From the NCBI GenBank assembly GCA_013115145.1, contig JAAPAO010000583.1, forward strand, positions 1 through 22,223: a DNA stretch of 22,223 nucleotides, in the 5' to 3' direction. The notes below the pieces were generated by a model, which worked only from the letters and a program-made list of their open reading frames with translations, did not search any database and was not told the origin of the DNA. Positions 1 through 9,374 of this stretch are shown here, piece after piece. This stretch comes from Perkinsus chesapeaki (lineage: Eukaryota; Perkinsozoa; Perkinsida; Perkinsidae). Every line of letters starts with the position of its first letter. The stretch's first letter is position 1. The translations under genes and the position numbers were made by a program.

Positions 1-444
1 GTTGCACTTGTTGTCCTGTACCACCTTAGATAGTCGTTCCTCCTTCACTTGGGTTGTGGGTGGTATTAAGCACTCGAGAAAAAGAGAGGGACTATGGGCC
101 GTATTCGATGAGGGGGTTACAGAGTGACGGACATTCGGGACTTATCCGAGCTCATGTTTCGTTGAATTGGGGAATTCCGAAAGTCAGAGTTTAATAGTAA
201 AAGCTAGATGTTCTACTTGTATTAAATTATAATATCCAATCCAGTCATTTAGCTGAGTGAAAACTCGTCCCACTTGAAAAAGACGAGAAGCGCACGTTCT
301 GCTTGACGTGCATTATAGATATCGTATTTTCTATGTGATTATTTTCACATAGTAGAATATGAGCTACTGTGAATTTTCTTTGGCGGCATCAGTGGAGGCT
401 CATAGACCTGAGGTTTACGACTCCGACTGTGCTTTCTCTTTCAG
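1..444. other. No supported coding sequence; probable intron or upstream part of the first gene
   Basis: I see no recognisable protein similarity here. The stretch ends in a pyrimidine-rich acceptor (tttctctttcag at 433-444), directly before the first exon I can support. It is therefore most simply the 3' part of an intron of the trehalose gene, whose earlier exons would lie left of the window. A small hairpin with 8-bp arms lies at 331-352 (arm ctatgtga, 6-nt loop). Confidence 0.4.
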
Positions 445-3400
445 GTATCTTTCTGCACGCTATGCGATGTCCCTTAGCGTCGACCAGGATCCAAGCGCCT
501 CACCAAGCTGCGTTCTCGGGCATCAAGGAGCACTGCTTGGTCGAGTTGTCTGTTCGGAGTTCTCCGGTTGCAGTCAAGTCTTGACGGGGAGCCTAAGAGT
601 GAACCCATGGGACACAGAGAAGGTTTTGAATATGCTTGATGAGAGTTTAACAATGCCCAGCCAAGAGCTGGCGAGCAGGTAGGTCGAACCTTGATGGCAT
701 TGAGAGAAAGTCGGTATAGATTCGCGCGGGACGTTTCCTATGTTACAAGCCACAGTCTACTGAGATGGGCGCAGGGCATTATCAATGACTTGGCGAGATG
801 CAGAGCTCATTACGTGTCCAGAATGTCCAACCCGGATGCTGATAAAGAGGTGAAGATTGAGGGAAGGAGGCGAATTGGTTGATTGTGTTACTTTTAATTT
901 GTGATGGTTGGATGAAGACCACTTTAGGAATCTTCACTTCGTTGTAAAATATCTCCCTAGCTGACCTTCGTTTAGCGTTCAGATTCATGAAGTGTTTAGC
1001 ATCATTTATAAGATATTTCTTCCCCTTTTTTGATCTTATTCGAATAGCTCCCCTGCGCTGTGAGATGCTGTACTGCTCGTTCGTTTGCATTATTAGTGGT
1101 TCAGGTCGCTTGGGGTGTCAAGGGAAGCTGCCAAGTACTGGCTCAAATTGACGATCATAACTTTTTCAAACTCGACGTTCCGAGGGTCGTCAGGGACTAC
1201 AGCAAGTCGAAGAGGAGGATATTTTTTCTCGATAATGAGGGCACTCTGGCGCCCGATCTTAGGAGGATGTTCAGACACTCTGAAGGAGGGGTGGACAGAG
1301 AGGTACAACCGCCCCGCTGGATTTTCGAGTGGCAGGAGTTTTCCATTCTCAGTCGAGCACGCTGTTATCTCACGGGAATCCGCCATCGGCAGCGGTGTTG
1401 GATGCACTGTCCAAGTTGTGTAGTGATCCGAGGAATACGGTTGTCATTCTTAGTGGGAGAGAGAAGTCTCTGCTGCAGGCAAGCAGAAGGGCGATGGAGA
1501 GATCGTTGTTGTTTAGTGCTGTGTATCCTTCGGAATAAGGCGTATCTGATCCCGACTTTGGTACCATTTCCTCGCTTTGGCGCCGCTGGGACTTTACATT
1601 GATTTTCGGTCATTCCGATTTCCCTCCGGATTCCGTGTTTACACTATGTACAGGATTATCATTATTGCCTTTGGAATCGCCCGCGGGTGTCTCACTCTGC
1701 GAAAGGGTAGAATCCCGCCTTATCAAATCTCCGATTTGTTTGAGTCTATTTCCGGTGTCTCAGGAGTGGTTCGGTTCTGTCCGAAATATCGGTCTGGCTG
1801 CGGAGCATGGGTATTATTGGAAGTTGCCGCCGAATAGCATGAAGAGGCATGCTGTGGATTCTGCGGGGAAGCTGGGCGAAGGGGTGGGTGATTAGAAAAG
1901 ATTACAATAAAACATAAAACTTCAGCGGAGCGAAGCTGCTGCTAGAGAGCCTTGTTTTAGCGTCATTTCATTTAGTCGCACGATCCATCTCCAGTGGGCC
2001 CCGATGGTTGGGCGTGCCTTTTGCCCGAGGCATCGGAAGCCGACGCGAAGAAGGCGGAGTGGAAAGCTCTGGCTGGAGAGCTCATGCGGCAGTAATTCGT
2101 GGAAAGGTGGAGGTTGAAGGTTGCATTTTGTGTCATGAAAGATACGTATCGCGGACCCAGAATTCGTTCGTTGAAAACAAGGGATCTGCATTGGTGTGGC
2201 AGTTCAGGGATACCGATCCCGATTTTGGGCTGCATCAGGTGAGTGCATCGCTCCGCCGAGGCAGTTAAATTTCCGAACTGCTAGTCGACTACGGAATCCG
2301 CGATTGCTCGACGAGCAGTGCTCGAGCAGTCCCCGTAGATTGCTTTAGTTTTTGCTTCTCTAGGCCAAGAACCTGTATGCATCCTTAGAAGAATATCTTC
2401 AAGGCTACGATGTGGAGGTTACGATGGGGAAAGGATATGTTGAGGTAGCTCGGGTTTGAAGGGCGAACGATGTCTATGTTTTCATCAGGCCAAACTGAGG
2501 GGTGTCAACAAGGGTCTCGCGGTGCAGACGATCTTGGCCGAGCTTGCCACTGCTGGCAACGGTCAGGCGCCGGACTTTGTTATGTGTATTGGAGACGATA
2601 GGAGTGACGAGTGAGTGGAGAACGGTTAATTGCCGAATGATCCACGAAAACAGCAACTAATTCTGGAATATCTTCTCGTGGGGGAAATGACTACTCGTCT
2701 CCGCTTGAAGTGTTCTTGTCGCTCCGCGAATGTCATCTTGCCAGTGGACGGCAACCAAGTGTCCTTTACGCTGGAGAGCTGGCTCCGAAGATTATTTCCC
2801 CCTCTCTCTCTGGGTCACTAGATAATGCTTTCATGTAACAGGTATATGTTTGAAGCGTTGAACTCGATGTCGGTGTCATTGACAACACACCCGGACTCTC
2901 TGGATCACGCCCAGTTCGTGGCCGGGGTTGGAATAGTGCGGTCGAGTGGCGTGGAGAGGGAGGTCTCTTCTGAGGAGGAATCAGAGAAGCCATTTCAGCG
3001 AACGAAGGTGGGGCCCTGCAACAGCGACCATTGCGGGATCGGCGAACTCGGACTTCAAGGCGATCGAGCGACAGTCGCGTTTCATAGATTCTGTATGTGG
3101 TTTTAGAATTCAATTTTTGTCATCAACTTTGTGCCCTCTATCTTCTCGAGTCCAGTCGTTCCCTTCAGAGCACCCCAGCTCAACCATCAGCTACACCCAG
3201 TACGGATAACACATTCACACAGAAGATGTGGCAGAGATATTCTTCGAGGGCGAGGCCGAGTAGGACATCGGAGCCATCGTCGGGGGTAGTGGGACAATCC
3301 CGAACGATCAAAAAGAAGAAGTCCCCGAGTAGACAGGTGAGGCGTGACTGGGAAAAAGTACCCTTTAGTGGCGGCGTTTTATCACACCGTAATATGTCAT

Positions 3401-4372
3401 GAGAGAGCATAACTTTCGTGGCGGAGCTGCCTCAGAGAATGCACTCACCAAGTTGAACTCGTCATTGGCAACCTATGTACTGCATCATCAGCGAAAGTCA
3501 TCTCTTAGGTTTTGATTGCTATTGGCGTGCTGCTGTCTTCGTTTGTCTCTATCAGATTTATATTTACCAACTTGTCTGTCTATCGGTTTTTTATCTCAGT
3601 CGAAGGATACGGGAGTGTATCACAAGTACACCGTGACAGTAGGGCGCAAGCCAGGCTCACAAGCCCACTATTATGTACATGATGTACACTCGGTAACGGA
3701 CCTGCTCGGTAGACTGGCGGATGAGACTATTTGTCCACGTATGGAAGCCAGTGAGGAGAGCGCCGATGGTGCATCACCAGGGGGCACACAAATGTGGGTT
3801 CATGGTGGGAAGTTTATTACTTTCATACATTTGTATGGGATATTGTGATAACGTCGGGTGTTGACTAAAGGCTCTTGATCGATTTATACTGCGTGGTGTG
3901 AATGTGGGAGTGAAATAATGTACTGTAGCACGGTTCGCCTTTTGTAAGAGGCACGGAGTAGCTAGAAGTCACCACCTGCTCTCAACTTATTGTATGTGCG
4001 TTCCTCTTGAGCAAATTACAAATTCTTAGTTATCGAAGCCCGCAATAGTTTGCCATACGAATACTCTTTTCGGCTACCCTATTACTGCTCATTTGTTCTT
4101 GTTCTTCAATCAGGTTTGCAGTCCAGATCGCACAGACAGTGCCTGCAGGTGGAAGTGCGCAATTTGCGAAGCCATCGAAGATTGAGGCATCTCCGATTGA
4201 AGAGGGTGACAGCCAAGAGGAGGAGGAGGGAAATGAGCCATCGAGTGAGAAGCTCCCATTTCGGTTCAGTTCCATCGTCGCTCGTTCAGGCCCTAGTCGC
4301 CCACCTGTGTGGGAAATCAAGTTTTCCAACGCGGACTCGTCCGACTCTCTCAACGGCGATGGCAGTGAGTGA
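445..4372 (+). CDS. Trehalose-6-phosphate synthase/phosphatase-like protein, class II type, 5' partial, spliced
   Basis: Two linked domains are visible. 445-849 encodes the end of a GT20 (trehalose-6-P synthase) domain, with CSEFSGCSQVLTG, RVNPWDTEKV and TSHSLLRWAQ. 1105-2900 encodes a HAD trehalose-6-phosphatase domain, with FFLDNEGTLAPD, VVILSGRE, LAAEHGYYWK, GSALVWQFRD, GVNKGLAVQ and GDDRSDE. Supported exons: 445-678, 705-849, 1105-1302, 1353-1478, 1764-1887, 1995-2091, 2142-2238, 2364-2444, 2489-2610, 2842 to about 2950, about 2990-3092, 3169-3336, 3600-3811, 4114-4372 (stop TGA). Junction phases agree wherever both sides are recognisable. The link near 2950-3000 changes frame and is unresolved. 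The intron at 1479-1763 is GC-AG; the one at 679-704 is only 26 nt. The second catalytic Asp of the HAD DxDx(T/V) motif is Glu, so phosphatase activity is uncertain. The C-terminal tail is acidic and Ser-rich. Most of the GT20 domain is missing, presumably to the left. Confidence 0.85.
2304..2325. repeat. Double-palindrome block (DP22), 12 of 14 pairs
   Basis: Palindrome centres are at 2311 and 2318, with X = tgctcg. It lies inside the intron 2239-2363 of the trehalose gene. Only the two outermost pairs fail. Confidence 0.75.
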
Positions 4373-4539
4373 TCATTTGCCTTATCATGGAGACCGTACC
4401 ATTGTGTGTGATGCACCACACCGATAACATTTTTACAGTTTTGCTGCTCTACTATGACGGAAGATTTCGTTTAGCTTGAACACATGTTGAATTAGTTCTA
4501 GTCAATATAAAGACCAATCGGCACCTTCAAGGAGCCAAT

Positions 4540-4561
4540 AGACCAGACTGGTCTGACCAGT
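4540..4561. repeat. Double-palindrome block (DP22), perfect
   Basis: Two overlapping 15-bp palindromes, centres 4547 and 4554, X = gaccag. All 14 pairs hold. Confidence 0.9.
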
Positions 4562-4802
4562 CAAATATCGGGACACAATCTGCGAGTATATACTTGGTTT
4601 GGCTCAAGGTCTTCACGGTCTCACAACTAGACCTTCTAAACCGATCTAGCAGGACGTCGAGGTGGTGAGATAATTCTCCTCTTGCAGTGCTTTGCTCTGG
4701 TATCTTCATGGACATCCGTATTACTATGTTGACCTATGATGGGAGTCCTGCCTGACAGAGAGTCAGCTAGCTGTACGTAAATGTGCCCCTGGAGAGTCAA
4801 AC

Positions 4803-4824
4803 GTTGTTCGGAACAACTTGTTCC
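4803..4824. repeat. Double-palindrome block (DP22), perfect
   Basis: Centres 4810 and 4817, X = ttgttc. All 14 pairs hold. Confidence 0.9.
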
Positions 4825-5307
4825 TAAGGCGGAAATGCTGTGAAAAACCTCATAGGAATAGGTTCCTAGAGCAAAAGTTTACATCAAGCGCATTCCTTGT
4901 GGGCCTAACAAATAATGTTCCCCTATGAGCCTCTGCTGCCCGATTGACTTTGTCGTTTTCCGAGGCCGCTAGAGTCTATTTTTTGGTTGCCAGAATAACT
5001 CCAATCTTTTATTCGTCATTACTAGTTCTCAACCCTGCATGATTCTTCTAGCTAATCAAACAGATATCTGCTTGGGATCTTTGTGAAATATCGAGAGCAG
5101 CCGTGAGAGAACTGTAAAAGGTGAGAAACCGAGGAGGAGCTCAAACTTTCTAGCGCGCTCTTCCCCCTATAAGAACCTCTAGGGTGGGTGTGTGCTTAAA
5201 AAGTTTCGTAACGCGGGAACATCGTACTTTACCTTAAATTCTTAGAGTGCTCTTCGAACCCGACTCGTCGAACCACAAAACTCGAAGTCAGATGGTGTCG
5301 ATTCTGG

Positions 5308-5354
5308 GCCCGATCGATCGACATTTCTACACTAGAAATGTCGATCGATCGGGC
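5308..5354. repeat. Perfect 22-bp hairpin with a 3-nt loop
   Basis: Arms 5308-5329 and 5333-5354 are exact reverse complements (left arm begins gcccgatcgatcgacatttc). The loop is 5330-5332 (cac). Symmetry stops sharply at both ends. Confidence 0.9.
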
Positions 5355-5961
5355 AATCAAACGAACGGAGGAGGGAATCCAACGATGGTTATCCAATCGA
5401 TCAAAAAACAACGTTGAGCCAACAATGATTCACGATCTCAAATTAATCGTTTAACCAAGTAGCTTGGGTAACCAACCATCGCGTGCGCGTATCTCATCAA
5501 CAAAAAGTCACAATAAGCCACTCCAAACGGCGCTTCTTCACAGTCCAGTAGCCACGCGCGTTAGGCGAGCGTGCGCTCCTTAACTTGCTCCCCGGTTGCT
5601 CCAGAAAACCAGACGCTCTGTTTGAAAGGGTAGAAGTGCCAATCTGTAAACCGATGGTGCTGATTTGCTAAAGCGTATAATGCAGTGGACAACGGTTCAA
5701 TACCTGGGATTGTAAATTGCGATTTATTATCCAGCCGAGAGCGAATGCTCCTAGAAACCGGCCACGGCGAGGCAGATCTACTGGAGCGCCACGTGAAATT
5801 TGAGTCAAACCTTTCTTCAGGAGTGTTTTTCATGGGTCATTTGTGTTGCAAAGCCGAGGGTAGCTATAACGAGATTGTGACGCGGCTTCGCGATGAGCTC
5901 TGTATGCCGTAGGCATCGAGGGATTGTGCGTTGGCAGCGCCAAGCCGGCCCTGCCAGCGCA

Positions 5962-5983
5962 TGACAGATTCTGTCAGACAGAA
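5962..5983. repeat. Double-palindrome block (DP22), perfect
   Basis: Centres 5969 and 5976, X = gacaga. All 14 pairs hold. Confidence 0.9.
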
Positions 5984-6089
5984 CCTCGGCTTGTGCACCC
6001 CATAATCTTTGCAAGGCTTGGTTTCCAAGTGTCGACACGAATCCTTTCTGAGCGCTTAGCTTATCAGAAGGCGCTGACTCGTATTCTGT

Positions 6090-6111
6090 ATCCTCCGGGA
6101 GGATTCCTCTC
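6090..6111. repeat. Double-palindrome block (DP22), 13 of 14 pairs
   Basis: Centres 6097 and 6104, X = tcctcc. One substitution at 6110 breaks one pair. Confidence 0.8.
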
Positions 6112-6532
6112 TACGTATCCTGTATATGTAGCTTAATTGCACGTTCGCTATTGGGTTTTGTTCTCGCTTTTGGGTCTTAGCCTAACTGTCTTCGGAGTGT
6201 TAGGGTCTCAGACCGCTGCTGCTCTACTCCTTTGGGTAGATGTCGTATCTACAGCTTTCGTTTGACAAGCGAACATTCAACTTATTGAACTTTTGTGCTA
6301 TCCTCTTTGATGAGTGAAAGAGAGAGCTGAAGTATAGTCGTACGCGTGCCACTGCGTTTGTGCAACCGAATGTAGCGAACTTCGATGCATAACCCTCTTC
6401 GCTGTAGGCCCGTAGGAGTGGCGTAACTCTTTAAGAGCTCCGGTGGGTTGCAACCGCTCGTATCGTCTATATGGGTTAGCATGTATTAGAGCACGTAGTA
6501 GGCATGAGTACCCGATTGGGTCCTCGTTACAA

Positions 6533-6573
6533 GGTACACGTGCGGTACGAGAATCTCACATCGCACGTGTACC
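6533..6573. repeat. Inverted repeat with 11-bp arms
   Basis: Arm ggtacacgtgc at 6533-6543 and its exact reverse complement at 6563-6573, with a 19-nt loop. Confidence 0.8.
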
Positions 6574-6879
6574 TCCGCTAGTGGAGCGCGCCCTTCCTGG
6601 TGGCTTAAGCTACGTGAAACCTGATCAATCGTGCTTGTTAGTCGAGTCCTGGCTTCCAGTCCGGGCTGAGGGTTTCACGATCCTGAGGTTTCTTCTTATC
6701 CTTAGTTGTCTCGTCTCTCACTTGTGTTTGAGAAGCGACTCTTATCATCTAACCCAAACTAAAAGCCCATCTTCTTTAATCAAGCCCGATACGAAATGAT
6801 GTAACACTAGTTCATCCATACAAGTTTGTCTCCCAGCCGGATTGCGGTGTTCACAGTTCGTATTCGCCCTTTTCACTTG

Positions 6880-7442
6880 GTGGGTTTCTCAGGCCGTTAT
6901 ATCTTATCTCTCTCCTGGTACACAGTGCGATGTCCGTTGATGATGGTTCTATCTTTGCCGGAAGATTCCACAACGATTGGTTGGGTCCTAATACAGTCGA
7001 GTACGAGATCTATTTCTATACTGAAAATGGTGTTAGCTATATGGATATTGCACTCAATGCATTCGTCGAACCATTTGGGTTTGGTACAGTGGCTATGCGC
7101 AGACTGCGCTATACGGAATACGAATTCGCTAGACACAACGGTATCAGCCCTGACTGGGAGTCTGCCAGTCAAGAAGCTCTCGCAGCTCGTCAGCAAATGG
7201 CGCAAATATTGAAGCAAGTGTTTTATGGTATTGCTTTGCGGAGTAACGATGCCCGTTTCCCCAATCCGGAAACCTTCCTTAACACAATTGTTTACAATCC
7301 GTTAAATCCATCTTTGCTTATAGGTCTGACCGAGCGGATTCTACCGAACCCGCCATATGTCCGGATTGCTGATCCTGTGGAACTGTTTCCTCTTGACGGA
7401 GCTGCCGCGGCCATCCGAGTATGTACAGTTTTCCGGGAATAA
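6880..7442 (+). CDS. Unrecognised protein, copy 1; leader frameshifted, intact body from ATG 6930
   Basis: I do not recognise the family. From ATG 6930 there is a 170-codon open frame ending at 7442. It shares strong motifs with copy 2 (8069-8539): GVxYMDI, LRYTExxF, HGISPDWxSAS, FPNPxTFL and TIVY, so it is a real gene family. In-frame sequence upstream of 6930 encodes PLYLISLLVHSA, aligning with copy 2's signal peptide. However, the base aligned with copy 2's start codon reads GTG (6880-6882), and one nucleotide is missing between there and the LIS segment, so the leader is not in frame with any ATG. A 3' splice-like site (tttctcag, 6885-6892) might supply an upstream start. As it stands, the product would start at 6930 and lack a clean signal peptide, or the copy is decaying. 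Confidence 0.6.
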
Positions 7443-7967
7443 GCTTCCTTAGTGTCAGAGATTGGGATGCTTCGTAGTCCAGCGTTCGAACTGCTTCATT
7501 CCTTCGATAGCCGTGGCTGCAATTCTGGACAACTGTGCATTATTTTTTACATCGTATGATCACTTTTTCTCGAGGTGTTTGCCTCGTGGGTCAGCACGAG
7601 CGGGCTCGCGGGCCATAATCCTACCATCATTCGTTTCCTGCTACTAGTGTTGAGTTCCTACAATCCTACTCTTACTTAAGTTCGCTATGACTTGTTGGTT
7701 GAGTTTGGTGTATACGCCTAGAGATACCAAGGTGTAACTAGGCGATGCTCGTCCCGAGCAGCTCGTGTTCGGCTCGCCGTCGAAGTTCTGACGTTATAAT
7801 CTCATTTGTCGTACTGCTCCGTGAAATCGGCTGTCGCATCTGTAGCTTGCACCCTAGAAGCGACTCATATCATCCCCGTTGATCGAGGCCCTTTTTGACG
7901 ACACTATTCATATCCGTATACAACTGGAAGTCTCACAGTTCAGTGGGTATCCCCTTCCCTTTACTTG
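7443..7967. other. Intergenic between tandem copies
   Basis: No supported gene. It contains one near-perfect DP22 block (7746-7767) and 7-bp inverted arms around 7720-7744 (cgcctag and ctaggcg). From 7856 the sequence is homologous to the upstream region of copy 1. Confidence 0.6.
7746..7767. repeat. Double-palindrome block (DP22) with one substitution
   Basis: Centres 7753 and 7760, X = gctcgt. A single A-to-C change at 7754 accounts for both failed pairs, one in each palindrome; restoring it satisfies all 14. Confidence 0.8.
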
Positions 7968-8539
7968 ATGAGTTGTCTCCGCCAGCTGCTTCTTATCTCC
8001 GTTCTGGTACAGGCCGCTGTATCTGTCGCTCATGGCTCTCTCTTTAAGGAGGATACACCAACCCTTGGATGGCTGGTGGATGGCTCGATTACTCTATCTA
8101 CTTTCGTACTCGAGACGGGGTTGACTATATGGATATCTCGCTTGTCGCATACGTCCCGGAGCTTGGCCCGGAGCGTGGGAATTTTTTCCTGGTCATGAAT
8201 GGCCTACGATACACAGAACACAGCTTCGGTAGATATCATGGCATCAGCCCTGACTGGGACTCTGCCAGTGCAGAGAATCAAGCAATTCGTCGACGAATGG
8301 CTTTGGAATTACAGTTCGTATTTTATTTCGTTGGCGTGAGGAGCGATGACCACCGTTTCCCGAATCCGGATACCTTCCTTGACACCATCGTCTATGATAC
8401 GCAGGATTCGTCGTTGATCATAAGTCAGACTGAACCTCCTCCGGGGCCACCATTTGTCACGTTTGGTGATGCTATTCGCCTGCCGCTTCTCACTGCGGGA
8501 GCCGCTGTGGCCCCTATCGTCTGTTCTCTCAGTCATTAA
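7968..8539 (+). pseudogene. Unrecognised secreted-type protein, copy 2; leader and body in different frames
   Basis: ATG 7968 opens a convincing signal peptide (MSCLRQLLLISVLVQAAVSV), followed by HGSLF, which aligns with GSIF of copy 1. The conserved body (YSIYF, GVDYMDI, LRYTEHSF, HGISPDWDSAS, FPNPDTFLDTIVY) runs to 8539 in another frame. Aligned with copy 1, the linker is one nucleotide short (77 against 78 between GS(I/L)F and the Thr after the IYF motif), so a 1-nt deletion near 8055-8080 is the simplest reading. No GT-AG pair of suitable length and phase explains it. The body alone has an ATG at 8069 (156 codons), but that would not be secreted. It could be a pseudogene, a sequencing error or a recoding site. 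Confidence 0.65.
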
Positions 8540-8592
8540 CCTCCTCCTCCGGTGTGGGAGTGTGAAGAGATTCTATTGGCGTGTTAGGTGTT

Positions 8593-8627
8593 TGCTGGTA
8601 CTGCGGCAGTACCAGCAGTACTACTGA
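8593..8627. repeat. Second-layout palindrome group (X-n-X'-spacer-X'-n-X)
   Basis: A 25-bp perfect palindrome at 8593-8617 (arm tgctggtactgc, centre 8605) is followed by a palindrome centred at 8621 (arm cagta). The direct repeat gcagtac recurs 9 bp apart. The same plan is seen at 17322 and 19340. Confidence 0.75.
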
Positions 8628-8783
8628 CAGCCTTGTGGTGGTGTTATATGCGCTCCTATTATAGCTTAGAGGTACATGGAGCAGTTGGTTGAATGTATGC
8701 CCCTTTTCTAGTGGCCCATACCGCACATTTTTATCGTCACTTAAGAAGAAACTGTTGAGTTGCTCAGAATATCGACCATTGTC

Positions 8784-8802
8784 AACATCTGCTGCAGATG
8801 TT
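8784..8802. repeat. Single 19-bp palindrome
   Basis: Perfect 9+1+9 palindrome, centre 8793, arm aacatctgc. There is no partner palindrome 7 bp away. Confidence 0.8.
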
Positions 8803-9374
8803 TGTAGTACATACTGTGCCGATGGTGAACTCTCTAAGCTTCCTCAATTCTCTATCTTTGCATGAACCAGACTTGGATTAGCACACGAGTGGGCCCTCGT
8901 ACCAAGGTCGTATCGCTATGATTGATGCGCTCACAACACATTTCTGGCAGTGCTGAGTTTTCAGTCAACTCAATAACTGGTGCTAATCATGGCCATTGAG
9001 TCGAAGCTCTTGCTCCGTTGACCCGCTAATTCTTGCCGCAGCAAGTGCCAGTATTGCTCTCCCGGAGATCATATGCGTTTAAAAGATCCTGGTGCTTCTA
9101 TATGTCAGTCAGACGGGCTCAGTCATGCGCCCAACTATAACTGACTCCTATTTGGTATTGTCTTCCCCAATCAGTCGAAGACAGCAGTAGTTTCACTGTT
9201 CAATAAAATGAATGTTCTCGTTTTTGAACGTGAATCGAGCTCTTGTGGGACACGTGCTCCACCCGTCTAGAATGTCAACTCAGCGAGCCTCGGCGACACG
9301 TTAGAATTCTGTGCACTTCCTTCCGCTCATCATCAAGGAGGTCAGGGGAGCAAAATCTGGCAGCATTTTGTCGT

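Larger units (their letters stand above)
4373..6730. other. Intergenic, no supported gene; palindrome-rich
   Basis: Short open frames exist (for example 5685-5912 plus and 5561-5833 minus), but none shows a recognisable domain, splice support or a paralog in the window. The stretch holds DP22 blocks at 4540, 4803, 5962 and 6090, a perfect 22-bp hairpin at 5308-5354, an 11-bp-arm hairpin at 6533-6573, and 9-bp inverted arms at 6613-6621 and 6671-6679. Confidence 0.6.
6731..8539 (+). repeat. Tandem duplication of a secreted-protein gene
   Basis: 6731-7442 and 7856-8539 are homologous along their length. Similarity begins upstream of the genes (agaagcgactcttatcatc at 6731 against agaagcgactcatatcatc near 7856) and continues through leader and body. 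The offset is about 1.1 kb. Each copy carries a different 1-nt length change in or just after the leader, so the copies have diverged independently. Confidence 0.8.
8540..9374. other. Intergenic, no supported gene
   Basis: Nothing coding is convincing. Structured DNA is present: a palindrome group at 8593-8627, a 19-bp palindrome at 8784-8802 (arm aacatctgc, centre t), and 7-bp inverted arms at 8968-8974 and 8995-9001. An open frame runs into the next gene from 9243, but the paralog supports ATG 9375 as the start. Confidence 0.55.

Noticed and set aside
5665-5704. Possible tRNA or tRNA-derived SINE promoter (A-box-like ttgctaaagcg and B-box-like ggttcaatacc)
   Set aside because: The A box misses a key purine and the bases around the B box do not form a 5-bp T stem, so no tRNA fold is supported.
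6009-6030. Possible further DP22 block (centres 6016 and 6023)
   Set aside because: About four substitutions are needed, so it does not stand out from chance.
9243-9374. Upstream extension of paralog A's first open frame
   Set aside because: Paralog B has its start at the position equivalent to ATG 9375, and similarity fades upstream.
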